Positions 24,138-36,286 of a stretch of DNA of 64,000 nucleotides are shown piece by piece. The translations under genes and the position numbers were made by a program. Origin of the DNA: Tridacna crocea (Eukaryota > Mollusca > Bivalvia > Cardiida > Cardiidae). Position 1 is the stretch's first letter. Each line of letters begins with the position of its first letter. The notes under the pieces are model-generated. The model ran no database searches and had not been told where the DNA came from. It worked only from the letters and a program-made list of their open reading frames with translations. The stretch is taken from positions 20,815,501-20,879,500 of the forward strand of contig OX031063.1 of the NCBI GenBank assembly GCA_943736015.1, read 5' to 3'.

Positions 24138-24366
24138 TTAACCCATTACCACACAATCCCTACTTTTGACTCCCCTGGGAAAGAAGTCTTTAGAAAACAT
24201 TGTGGGAAAAGGAGAAAATGCTGGTAACCAGCATTTTCTCCTTTTCCCACAATGTTTTCTACCCTTCACAAAACAAATTTCAAGTTTTCAGTCACTTTTA
24301 TTTTTTCGTCCGCAAATGCTTTCAATTTGGACTAGTCTAAGATATTGTCGTTTGGTAATGGGTTAA
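24138..24366. mobile_element. Family A TTAA foldback MITE, near-consensus
   Basis: Left TTAAcccattaccaca, right ggtaatgggTTAA, perfect hairpin of about 58 bp at 24195-24258. This is a good reference copy. Confidence 0.95.
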
Positions 24367-24588
24367 AAAAAAAGACTAAATCATAAGGTCGACTACACTC
24401 CTTGGACATACAGAGAATTGACCAACAGCGAAAAGTTTCGGCCCAGATCAACCTCCTCGGACAGGGCAAGCTGGCCTGGGTCAATACTTTTACAGATGCA
24501 TTACGCCCCCTTTTCATAGATAATGGCTCAATCACTTTGACATTTGATATTTTTATATTTTTTCCATGTTTCTATACAGTAGAATGGA

Positions 24589-24847
24589 GTGCAACACGCG
24601 AAAAGGGTCATTCGGACATTTGCGTAAAGTGTCGTCTCTGATCAGTGTGTGCAGTCCGCACAGGCTAATCCGAAACGACACTTTCCGATTTTATGTGATT
24701 TTCTGTTTTACGCAAGTCTACTGTAGCAGAAAATCTAATGTAGTCGTAAAGTGTCGTCTCGGATTAGCCTGCGCGGACAGCGCAGGCTAATCCGAGACGA
24801 CACTTTACGCAAATGTCCGAATGCACCTTTTCGTGTGTTGCACTCCA
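24589..24847. mobile_element. Family B two-hairpin MITE
   Basis: Ends tgcaacacgcgaaaagg and its mirror; the second hairpin is nearly perfect at 24745-24808. Confidence 0.92.
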
Positions 24848-24861
24848 GATTATACAGGACA

Positions 24862-25230
24862 TTGGCATTATCTCCCGCTAGATGGCATTCTACAAATACT
24901 CATCTATCTAGTTTGGGCATCCTGGATACACAAGACCGGACCACATTTCTACGCGACAACCGATACTTTGAATTTCAAACTAAAATAAACCTTTATTCAA
25001 TAAAACGCCACCTGGTATTCATTCGATTCATTCAGCTATAATCAGCAGTTTACAGAAATCTGGAGTTAAAACAGGCCTCATTTCTCCTCAGACGTATTGA
25101 TAAAAGCTATTTCTCCATTGCTAATTTATAGCGCGTAATACCGCAGTTTCCCGAACATTGGGGAGAGTGATGCGTCATATAAAACAGGTCGAATCTTAGA
25201 AGAATATGACATGCGCAGACAATGGGACAT
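24862..25230. repeat. Family K dispersed repeat
   Basis: It shares cattatctcccgctagatgg, aactaaaataaacctttatt, gtgatgcgtcatataaaac and gtcgaatctt blocks with the other K copies. Confidence 0.82.
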
Positions 25231-26105
25231 TGGAGCAGGGGTTTTCTGGTTCAAATATCCCGCTTTGCCAACTGCTCTCCATGGATTGACAATAGCCATT
25301 GCGACAAGATCCATTTATCTCTCACCGCTGATGATTTCAACAATGCTTATGTTGAACGGCAGCTAGTGACTTGAGAAGATTGTTGTACGAAGTACAGGAA
25401 ACTCATGAAAAGCATGGATAGGTGTACTGGCCGCTGCGATATAACTGAAACAATGTTGAAAATGGCCTTAAATACAAAACAATCACTTAATCAATCACTC
25501 TAAATTAGAATGTTCATTCGGCATATCTTGGGTGGTAGAAGCCGTCAACTCCCTCAGCTTTATCTTGTGGATTGATATGCACCAGATTGGTACGCCGGTT
25601 TACCGTACTAAAAATTATTATGTCTAACTATATTTCTGTTGAGCTGCCAAAGAGTTGAATCGGAAGAAGTTTTAGCCGACAGATAAACAGATGAGAATAA
25701 CTTCATTGAGGTTGTTTATGTAGCACCATGTATAAGATTACGTGATTTCAAGTTCTATGGAAACGACCGTAATACGGACGAGGTAAGATGTAGCTACGGA
25801 ATCGGCCGAGTTGTGACGAGTGAGTCCATGTTATCAATCACCATTTCCCATACAGAATACATCGAGAGGAAATCAGTTGGTCAAAATATCGGCGGTAATT
25901 GGTTCAAACATTACCTCATATGACCTAAGCTTCATTTGAAAACAACGTAGGTTAAAATTAGACTGCACTGAACGCGAAGCTTGACATCGGAAATTGCAAA
26001 TTACAAAGAAATTATCAGTGATAGGCGTAACTAAGGAAGATCACTCCTAAGTTTACTACTTTATTGTCTCTCGTTATTGATGCCCCTTGCATTTTACTTG
26101 TTGGC

Positions 26106-26535
26106 TCGTCATTATCTCCCGCATTCTGCGAATGCACATCTATCTTATTTGGGCATTCTGGGTACAGAACTGCTGGCCCGCTTTTTTTACGCGACGACCG
26201 TTACATTGCATTTCAAACTAAAATAACCGTTGACTCAATAAAACGCTACCTGGTACGATTCTACCATGATCAGCTAGCATGTAACCCACAGGTGCCTGAC
26301 ATGCTTGGTATCATACCATCCCTCTTTGTAGATATAATATTATTATATCTATATAGAGGGATGGCATGATAGCAGGCATGTCAGGCACCTGTGATGTAAC
26401 CCAGGCCATTTATTAAAACAGGCTTAAGTAACAGTTTCGGTATAAGCCCTACTTTTCCCTAGCATATAGGGTCGGTGATGCGTCAAAGCAGACAGGTCGA
26501 ATCTTCGGAAAATATGATGTGCGCAGAAAACGGTT
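26106..26535. repeat. Family K dispersed repeat interrupted by family J
   Basis: The same blocks as 24862-25230 lie on both sides of 26281-26400, so J entered K. Confidence 0.82.
26281..26400. mobile_element. Family J foldback nested in family K
   Basis: cccacaggtgcctgacatgc with an almost perfect mirror around a tataatattattata centre. A single decayed relative lies at 40290-40380. Confidence 0.9.
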
Positions 26536-26644
26536 GGCTAGTCTGAAAAATCTAAGCCATGCTCTGATAAATGCAGTGAAAGGAATCTCATCTATGCAAG
26601 TTATCACACAATTATGGATCTATGCAATTCAATACCCGACTGAA

Positions 26645-26775
26645 TCCTGAGGCAAAACGGTCCTTCGACATGTAGTAAATCTACCGATAGCAAAAGGTTT
26701 CGGCAAAGTAAATCCTGCGCGGACTGCGCAGGCAAACCTGAAACGATACCTCAGTTTGCAGATACATTAAACCCT
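26645..26775. mobile_element. Family C element
   Basis: ctgaggcaaaacggtcctt arm, hairpin at 26715-26745. Confidence 0.8.
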
Positions 26776-26882
26776 ATTTTCATTATAGGGGACACGTGTC
26801 CACCAACAACTCTACCAGACGATCAAGTTTTAGACAGGTCCAATATGCAGGCATTAGCAGACGACAAATCAAATGTATCTTA

Positions 26883-26981
26883 AGGACTGAAAACCTGTAA
26901 CTTTAACTTGAGCACCAACTCAACCAGTAGACCAGGTTCACAATCCTGAAATATAGCAACCCGTCTGAGTGTTTTCATGTG
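26883..26981 (-). pseudogene. 99-bp copy of CNG-channel exon 6 (C-linker/CNBD start)
   Basis: This stretch matches 30693-30791 in the same orientation with only two substitutions seen by eye. It encodes the [15 protein letters not shown] to [11 protein letters not shown] segment, without start, stop or splice sites. It is bounded on the left by a truncated family A arm (about 26810-26880) and on the right by a family F element that lacks its outer terminus (26981-27190). The high identity means a recent copy. Confidence 0.9.
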
Positions 26982-27190
26982 AACCATTCTTAAGAATACT
27001 TTAGTCTTATTCTCTGGAATTTTCTAATTTTGAAAGTGACACTACTTATGATAGGCAAAAACTATTTGGTTCTAAAGGCCAATCAGAAATTATGCTACTT
27101 TCATATTTAGAAAGCTGGGAAGTTTAAGCCTGAGAATGTTCTTAACAATGGTTGGTGAATACAGACCCAGATACTGAAATTTGGCTTTGA
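26981..27190. mobile_element. Family F foldback MITE with truncated left terminus
   Basis: It starts inside the left arm (gaaccattcttaagaat) directly after the CNG exon copy; the right end is complete (atggttggtgaatac). Confidence 0.85.
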
Positions 27191-27370
27191 AATGGTGGAA
27201 AGCATTGTGGGGAAAATGATATTCCCCGCCCCCTTCAGTGTTTTTTTTTTTATAATTCTTCAACTGCAGGGGCGTCAAAGAAAGGTGGATTTATGTGCTA
27301 AGGCATTTACACCTGCAATTTAGCATTATGTTTTACCTTTAAGCAGACAGCTCTTAAAAGATTGTATCAT

Positions 27371-27446
27371 GTCGGTTTACTTTGAAAACCTCGTAACTAC
27401 AGCTTGTGACAAGCTGTAGTTACGAGATTTTCGAAGTAAACCGGCG
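27371..27446. repeat. Family E foldback
   Basis: gtcggtttactttg ... cgaagtaaaccggc; almost perfect hairpin. Confidence 0.9.
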
Positions 27447-27927
27447 ATTTGTTCGTTTGAAATGGAGATAAATGCCATTTTTAATATCATGGCGGTCATT
27501 GACGCACCAATATATTTCCTTGCTTTCTCAAACCAGTACTGACACAACTGTCTTTTCAAAGCCCTTAACTATTTTTTTTCACACGTAGATCTATCTGAGG
27601 TGAGAGACGAAAAATCGCCGGTAAGAGAGTTCGAACCTTTGAAACAACGGGAAAAAAATTTTCTTCGTTAGAAAGGAAACAACATTCAAAGAAGCAGTTT
27701 ACTGAAATTTAGAGCACAGTGGCTTCTTTATTACGTCGTCTCGGTACTGTCATGCAACAATAATAAAAGCTACAAATAAACTAAAACATACAGAAATACG
27801 ACAAAATACAACCTAGTAAGAGTAAACGTACATATACCATGTAGTTTCGATCGTTTTCTTTCCTTATAATCTCTCATTTCTTTTCCCATACAATCATAAA
27901 CCAACCCAGAACAGACTGGGAACGATG

Positions 27928-28154
27928 TTAACCCATTACCACACAGTCCCTACTTTTGACGACCCTGAGAAAGAGGCCTTCATTATTCATAAAACATTGT
28001 GAGAAAAGGAGAAAATGCTGGTAACCACTTTTCCCACAGTGTTTTCTACCATTCACAAAACAAATTTCAAATTTTCAGTCACTTTTATGTTGTTGTCTGC
28101 AAATGCTTTAGATTTGGACAAACCTAAAATTTTGTCGTTTGGTAATGAGCTAAG
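27928..28154. mobile_element. Family A MITE with shortened hairpin
   Basis: Both outer arms are full, but the 3' side of the central palindrome is deleted (gctggtaaccacttttcccac). Confidence 0.85.
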
Positions 28155-28522
28155 CCTTGCAGCTAGACATGACTTTACAGACAATGAAGACCAAGATCAG
28201 ACTACACAGAATATGCAGTCTGATATTAGATTTGCTCTGTCCGACATGGAGATATTGCCCCCCCCCCCCCCCTCCAAAAAGTGCAGTCGAATCCTTGATC
28301 TACACCGTTCGATCAGAGTGTTTTTGTTTTCCTTAAGATAATTTTTAAAAAAATGTATCATTGAATTTTCAAATAAGCTCTAAAGTCTCATTTACCTTAT
28401 CTAAAATGTTAACTCTAGTCTCGTATCCTGCTAAATAACTTAAACTAATTTTTCAATTCGATGGTAAAAATAAAAACATTGGATTTTCAAACTTATGCTT
28501 AGGATAACAATATCTTCTTATC

Positions 28523-28586
28523 GGACGGTGTAGATTCAAGATCAGACTGCACGTTCTGTGCAGTCTGATCTTGATCTACACTGTCC
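28523..28586. repeat. Family D hairpin, near-consensus
   Basis: Same stem as 15371-15434, followed by gcaaaaggtcagtgagt and a decayed right end. Confidence 0.9.
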
Positions 28587-29504
28587 GCAAAAGGTCAGTG
28601 AGTGGCACTTAGCAGCCTAAGGGTGAAGAGCTAAGACCATAATTATTCATTTAACTCAGTTAACATACAAGGAGTAGTATAGCTTACCCATTACGGCATT
28701 AAAACTAAGTATCACTTCGTACAACCGACAGCTTAAGAAAAAATAATATAGAGAAAAAAAAAAGAGGCTACGAGTAGAAACAACTGTCTCAATCATTGCC
28801 TTTTCGCATTATTCTCGGACAATTAAAGATACGCTTGCTTATGCTGACCCTATTTCGTTCCATTTGCACTAGTTTTCAGACATAAATCACAGACGAGATA
28901 CCTTGCCAGCATTGCTAAGCGACATTGCAACCAGTAATCGTTTGATTTGTTTAAAAAGAGAAACGGTTTTTAGGCATCGTGTGAATTTTTTTAGTGTAAC
29001 GAAAATTCATACATTTTCGCTAACAGACCTAAAACAGACAGAGGGATAGGAATAATAAAATATGTTTCTGCCATGATCTGATATGCCAGTGTCAAAAACC
29101 GGAAATGGCAAGTGTAAACTTGACTCAGTAATCAGTAGTTCCCCGTTCGATTTCCCCTTGGCGAATGTACTTGGTGGTATGTTATAACCATTTCTGTTAT
29201 AAAACAGCTTTTTGTAATAAAACTTTCTTTTTATTATAAAGGTGGTTCTAACAGTGGTATCTTTACTCCAGGTGCTTTGATTAAAACCGCAGTCCGACAG
29301 GAGTAGTTAGTCATGGTATATATTTGCAATAGTTGAGAGCGGCATGAAACGTCATTCAATACAGGTAAAAATAAGCACTCTAGTAGTTGAAGTGCTATGG
29401 GTCGCACAGAAAAGAATATGTAACACAATACGCAAAAAATAATGCTATTTTCACACCTGAAGATAACTATATACATATATACATGAGTCTTGTTCTTGAA
29501 AAGA

Positions 29505-29590
29505 GGGCTTTATGCATCTACAAAAAGTATCAACATAGGTCAACCTGTACAGTCAGCGGAGGCTGACCTGGGCCGAAACTGTTTGCTTTT
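29505..29590. mobile_element. Family C fragment
   Basis: gctttatgcatctac arm, hairpin, and ggccgaaactgtttgct. Confidence 0.75.
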
Positions 29591-29608
29591 CGTCAATTTT
29601 CTATAATC

Positions 29609-29868
29609 TGGCCTGCGACACACGAAAAGGGACAATCGGACATATGCGTAAAGTGTCGTCTCGGATTAGCCTGCGCAGTCCGCGCAGGCTAATCCGAGGC
29701 GGCACTTTACGACTACATTTCATTTTGTGCTACAGTAGACTTGTTCATATAGAAACTTTCATTAAAACAGAAAGTGTAGTCTTGGATTAGCCTGCGCGGA
29801 CTGGGTAGGCTGATCCGAGACGACACTTTACGCACATGTCCGAATGCCCCTTTTCGGGTGTTGCAGGC
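29609..29868. mobile_element. Family B two-hairpin MITE
   Basis: Ends ggcctgcgacacacg and gggtgttgcaggcc; both hairpins and the spacer are present. Confidence 0.92.
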
Positions 29869-30050
29869 CGTATGTCGTATGGCTAGCATGCCTCATGATT
29901 CGCTCGATCGTTGAAGAAAATGGGTCTTATAGATCTACAATTATATAATATCTTGCTTGCTATCATGCATCACAGAGATGCATAAAGTCCGCTTTAACCT
30001 GAGTGTGGCTTCCATACAGTAAACATTGATGCATTTCTACCAAACATCTG

Positions 30051-31537
30051 TTACTTTGCTGCTTCCTTCTTTCCACTAGAAGCGGCAGTCTTACCTCCAG
30101 CTTTACTCTCGTCTTCTTCAGGGATAGGTGATGGTGTTTTATTTATCCTTGTTGGTGTAGATTTCTCGGGACTTTCAACAGCAGGTAACCCAGTACTACT
30201 ACTGGATCTTATGTCAATGCCCACTGCACTTCGTCTACTTTCCAGTTTTTCAAGCTTTTCCAGCACTCTATCACACTTCCTCTGCATCTCCTCCACAGCA
30301 TCAACAACTACCTCAATCTTGGTCACCATTGCTTGTTGACGTCTTTCTTCACGTCGAGCTGCCTCCTCGTCTAATAACTTGTCTTTTCTTAAAAGTTGTT
30401 TTCCTTTTTCTGTGAGCATTTTCTTGGCCTCTGGATATTCCTCGAGAGCCTCCCAGAGGTCGTGTTTTGTTAGACAGAAGAGGTCAGAGTAGCCAACGGT
30501 TTTAACACAGGCCGTGCGACGATTGCCCGTTTTATTTCCGGCAATATTAAGCACACTTATTTCACCAAACACTGCACCATCACTTAACGTAACAAATACT
30601 TTTTTACCGTCCTCTGAAACAACTTGCAGCTTGCCCCTCTTTATTATATACATTTCTTTACCTATATCTCCTTTCTTACAAATAAAATCACCAGGACTGA
30701 AAACCTGTAACTTTAACTTGAGCACCAACTCAACCAATAGACCAGGTTCACAATCCTGAAATATAGCAACCCGCCTGAGTGTTTTCATGTGGACATGGAT
30801 GGCAATTTCTGCCCTTAACTTCTCTGGGAGAAACATGAGTGATTCCCTATCGTCCACCGATTGTTTGTTATTCCAGGTGTAGTCAAACCATTTGATAACT
30901 CGGTTCTGCAGTTCGGGGCCAATAGCTCGCAGTTCCATATAACGTTTCACATTATCAACTTTGTTCTGAAATTCGGTTCTAGCCGCATCCATGTGGTTGA
31001 TCATGGCTCCAACATTACCGAAGATGGTAGCGAAAATCAAGACGCCCAACAATGAACATACAATACAATACACTGACTCTAATGGCTTTTCCGGCTTTTC
31101 TGTATCACCTATCGTTGTTAAAGTCAAACAGGACCAGTAGAAACAGTATGTATATTGTTTGTAAAAATCATCTACGTCATCATGTCCTTTGGCGTATCCG
31201 GGGTAAACCCAATCGTCCACTCCCAAACCGATCCATTTACTGATTTGAAAAAATATGCACCCATTCCAGTGTATAATTATAATGATGTAAGAGACAAGAT
31301 TTAACACCCTGACCATGTTGGGAAAATTTGTGCGTGTTTCTGCCATGTGATTGAACTCGAAAATTCTCCATACTTTTATCAATCTGTTCAGTCGTAAGAT
31401 GGCGCTATACTCCCAAAAGAAATACGCGAAGTCTATTGGAAGTATCGCAAGTATGTCAGATACAAATTCTGGAGATCTTAGGTAACGTTTTCTCAATCGT
31501 TTTACATCCCTCACCAGCAAACCCTGTTCCAGGAAAC
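30051..31537 (-). CDS. CNG channel exon 6: S3 to C-terminus
   Basis: The acceptor ttcattacag starts [11 protein letters not shown], the invariant CNG S2-S3 linker. The exon then carries S3, S4, S5 with the pore loop ([11 protein letters not shown]), S6 ([18 protein letters not shown]), C-linker, cyclic-nucleotide-binding domain, a coiled coil (about 614-645) and a Ser/Lys-rich tail ending GKKEAAK, stop at 30053-30051. Having this much of the channel in one exon is common in invertebrate and vertebrate CNGA genes. A 99-bp piece of this exon (30693-30791) recurs at 26883-26981. Confidence 0.96.
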
Positions 31538-34500
31538 CTGTAATGAACGTATGGTTTAAAAGTCCTAGCATGAATGAATTTATTCATTTAACGAAGAACA
31601 ATTTGTTTACTTGTCCATTTTGAAAACATCTCTAGACGACAAATAAACTTCGACTCAAGAGATAAAATATGTATGTGAAAGGGTAGAACATATTTTGGGA
31701 AAAGAAGAAACTACTTTTTACAAGCAATTTCTCGATTTCCCGCATTGTTTTCAAAGTCTTCTCTGGTACAGGACCGTCCTATAAAGTATCGTTAAAACTC
31801 AGATCATTTGTTAGTGATTGAACCGGGGCCAAACTTGTGGTATTGCGGGCATATTAACAAAGCCAGTGTTTATACTCCATGTTGCTGAAATCAGGCAACA
31901 GCATGATGCAACCACGTATTTTATGGAACAACCTCGGTATCAATACTACAGGTAGCTACTTTGTAGTCCTTTGGGTTATACTACAATAAAGTAAGGATTG
32001 AACCTCAAGCTGCCTATCAAACTAAATAAGGATTCTCTAGTGCTCACTGCTTAAGCAGTACTGTAAGATAAGTAACTTATTATCATGAAGTTCTGATTCG
32101 ATTTCCTCCTGCAGTGCTGGTTATGCAAAGATGTCCTGGAGCAAGGCACTACTGGACTGAACCCTTTACCAAAAAATCCCCGGTTTTAAGGACCCTGAGG
32201 AAGAAGCCTTCTGAAAACATTGCGAAAAGTGCTGGTAACCAGCCTTCTCTCCTTTTCCCACAATATCTAATACCCTTCCAATGTCAAATTTCAATTTTTG
32301 AGTCAGATTTATTTTGTCACCTGCAAATGCTTTCATTTTGATATGTGGCAAGTCTAATATACTGTAGTTTAATGAGAGTTAACGATACACTAAAGCTTTT
32401 AAAAATGTATGAATCCTTATCCTACTGATGTATATTTAGCAGAAAGTATATATCAAGGTCATCCTGCACATTTGTGCAGTCTGATCTTGATCTGTACTAT
32501 CCGCTTTTGTAGTGATGGTTTTAGCCATAAAAAACCTGTTCTGGACAATTAAACCTATCAGGGCCCGTATTCACCAACCTTTCTAAAGAAGGCTCTTTGT
32601 CTTACTCTCCAGAAATTTCTGCATTTGTAAGTAACACAACTTCTGATTGGCTAAACCATTCCGTTTAGCCAATCAGAAGTTGTGTTACTTACAAATGTTG
32701 GAAACCTTGGAGAATAAGACAAAGACCATTCTCAAGAATGGTTGGTGAATATGGTCCCAGATGTTTGCAGCACAGACCTAATGATGATTCAGCAAAGATA
32801 AAGGTTTAACAACATAAAAAGTTAAACAGATAGACGGCGAAAGAGGTACTAATATACTTATATTCTAAATTTGTCTGTAAATACTATTAGGCTTGCAGGG
32901 CTGGGCACCGCAGAACAAACTTGTGAACAGTTTTTAACCATCGCACATTGCTATTTCTTCATTCTAGAGTATCATTAATCTTAAGGCCATGAAGTAAGTC
33001 AGATGTAGTCTTCTACGCCGAAAAGTGTACCTTTTGTACATACCTATTCTAGACCTCACCAGCATGTCCCAGACGTACAAAATATCACTGAAATAGTCCA
33101 AACAGTACCAAAGGGGCATAAGGTATGGTAAATGGGGCTGATCAAAGACACATCGTAGAATCAGGAAAATGATGTTGTACTGTACACATAAAAACACGGC
33201 CATGGACCAGTAGAAATACGTAGGGCCTGATGGGTCAACCACGACAGTCTTCCAGAATCTGAAACAGACACAACGTCGAAATCAGTAAAGTCTCAATCGG
33301 AATGCTTCGGTAAAGCTGCTGTTTATAAGTGTTCTTTTTTTTTTCTTTCTCTTTTCCCGTAAAGCTTTCTTATTCATCTATGTATTTTAAGACAGACTAC
33401 TTATAGCGCATCTCAAACGATTCTTTTGAAAACATTGTGGGAAAAGGAGAAAATGCTGGTAATCTATCAAAAGGAATTGAATAGAAAAAATGACCCGTAG
33501 TCTTTGAAAAGGAGGCTTAATGCATTTGCAAAGACCATCAACCCAGGTAAACCCGCGCAGTCTGCGAAAGCTGACCTGGGCCGGAACTTTTAGCTATTCG
33601 TCGATTTTCTGTAACTGAAAGGATAAGTGCACCTCATAATATAATTTGTTCTTATACAAAATCGGTCTCATTGATCCGTAACACTGTGATGACATCTTGA
33701 TATAATCCTGAAGCATCGTGGAGATCTACATTAAGCCCACTTTTGCCAAAACATGGCGTAAATGTAAGGGTGAAATTCTAATAACGAAATATAGTTACGC
33801 TTTGGTAAAGATGTCTTGAAACTCCCAGATAACTGGCGCATTCTCTTCGGAAAATGATCTTCCAGTAACGGTGAACCTCTCCAGAAATGGGTCAAGTTCT
33901 TGTTCTCTTTTTATCTGAAATAATTCAATTATTGACATTGATATTTCATCACTTACCAAAACTCTAGCGGCTTAACCTATTACCAAACAATCCCTACTTT
34001 TGACGCCCCTGAGAAAGAAGCTTTTAGAAAACATTGTGGGAAAAGGTGAAAATGCTGGTAACCAGCATTTTCTCCTTTTCCCACAATGTTTTTTACCCTT
34101 CACGAAACAAATTTCAAATTTTCAGTCACTTTCATTTTGTCGTCTGCAAATGCTTTCGGTTTGGATAAGCCTAAAATATTGTCGTTTGGTATTAAATGAG
34201 TTAATTGGCACTGGCCATTTTCTGGCAAAAGGGGGCTTATCGCATCACGGTAATGGATTTTACTTGGCAAGACATTATAATATTGGCAAGCAACACACGA
34301 AAAGGGTTATTCGGACGTTTGCGTACAGTGTCGTCTTGGATCAACCTACGCAGTCCGTGCAGGCTAATCAGAAACGGCACTCTCCATTTTTAAGTAATTT
34401 TCTGTTTTGCACAAGTCTACTGTGGCACAACCTGCAATGTAGTCGTAAAATGCCGTTTCGGATCAGCCTGCGCGGACTGCGCAGGCTGATCCGAGACGAC

Positions 34501-36248
34501 ATTTTACGCAAATGTCCGAATGCCCCTTTTCGCTTGTGGCAAACCATACATAATACTGCATCCGTAGAAATTCAGTTTGTTTAATAACCGACTGAATCTT
34601 GTGGTGGAATGGTCCTTGGACTTGCAGAAAATTGAACAAAAAAAAGCAAAAAGTTTTGACCCAAGGAAGCTGGCACGGACTGCGCAGACTGACCGGGGTC
34701 GACACTTTTTGCGGATGGGTTTATGCCTCTATTCACTACGACTAAAAATTTCTTAATTTACATCCGGTACTCTAGATAAGACCTATTAAGATTTTCTGGT
34801 TAAAATATAAATTTCCTTTGATTTGATCATCATAACAGTAAGAGTTTCAAAACGCTATTCAACGTGAGTAAGGTTTGGCTCGGTTGTTGTAACCCATACG
34901 GCGCCACAGAACTTGCAGTCTGATCTTTGGTTTATACCGTCCGATTTGTTCAGTCAGACCTATAAGATACAGATCTCTCTGAGTTCCAGATGTCAAAAGA
35001 GGTTGTGCTTATAGAATTGGCGTTAAAAAAACTGAAAGATTCCATTTTTCAACTGGCGATTCTTGTTTTAACCCTTTACTCCATAAGGCATTTCTAAGGT
35101 GTCTCTAATTGACCCTAAATTACAGCAAGGATGAAGCGTTTCTTATGTGTATATGACACCTTTTGATAGTGTAGAAAACATTGTGGCAAAAGGTGAAATT
35201 GCTCGTCACGAGCAATTTCACCTTTTGCCACAATGTTTTCCAAAGGCTCCTACAAGCAACGCGTAGAAATGAGTATCTATGGAGTAAAGGGTTAAGGTAG
35301 TAGACCGGTAACACCTCTAGTGCATCATGGCATAATTTTTTTTGATATCTGATGAATACGAATTTATACAGATATAATTATTTTGCACATTTTTAACCGA
35401 CCAGAAATTCTTTTAATCTGTATCTTTAAATTGTTTTTTGATACTATTGTTCAAGGGTAACAACCTACGTCACAGGAAGTGATATCGGACCTGTGCATTT
35501 TCGTAAGTTATATTGAAAAGTAAGTACGATATGAAGATAGAATGAGGCTGGCTTGGGTGGATACAAACAGACTACAAAGACTCTCATGTATTTATCAAAG
35601 ACATTAGATGAATACATTTAATATTCTGATGTTTTAGACAGGAAGCAGATGTCTATATGCACAAACACTTTGACCAATTATCAAAAAGTGATTGGGTTTT
35701 AATAGTTGGTCGAAGTCTATTCCATTATTATAAGTAGTTAACAAAAGCATTGACAAAAAACAAAATCCCTAGGCAATTTCCTTTGGTGGTCTAAAGATTT
35801 TTTCAGATCATTTAAAGGAACGATTACAAAAATAAAACAGTCTTACCAAACACGCACACTGACGTTATATCAAGGGTCCGATATTACTACCTGTGACGTC
35901 ACACTGACGTACGTTGTGAGGGGTGTGTTAGATTCCAGGAAAGAGAGGTAATTATTATCTGCCTTTGTAATGAGAATAGAGCGGTTTTAGATTTGTAAAT
36001 GATAATTCTAGGAAGGAAAAAGAGGGGAAAATGGCTTGATTAAAGTAGAACAAGAATACTCATTTTTAATCATAGTAAATTTTGTAGAAATAGTTGTTTT
36101 CTATTACGGGTTCACTACCTTAAGGCTTTTCTTACCTGAAGCTCCTGGTCAACATGACATTTTTTCGTAGATTATTGAAAATTTATTGTGATTCAATAAT
36201 TCTAGACACTTATAACTGCCCAGAATATCTTTAAATGCATAGATCTAA

Positions 36249-36286
<38 letters not shown>

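Larger units (their letters stand above)
22596..30050. other. Intergenic region between the GABA receptor and CNG channel genes
   Basis: It contains a SINE relative (22845-23035), B (23571-23830), A (24138-24366), C (24400-24540), B (24589-24847), K (24862-25230), K with nested J (26106-26535), C (26645-26775), the CNG exon copy with truncated A and F (26810-27190), E (27371-27446), A (27928-28154), D (28523-28586), C (29505-29590) and B (29609-29868). The genes converge here. 28620-29480 holds nothing I can name. Confidence 0.65.
31538..33043 (-). other. CNG intron 5
   Basis: It holds a very decayed family A copy (about 31600-31815), a family A copy (32157-32382), a D hairpin (32443-32502) and a full family F element (32561-32758). 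Confidence 0.6.

Noticed and set aside
30514..31243. Three + strand frames opposite the CNG exon
   Set aside because: They are antisense shadows of the conserved channel exon.
34000..34584. 194-codon + strand frame
   Set aside because: It runs across a family A MITE and then a family B MITE, and its residues match the translation of other copies of those repeats.
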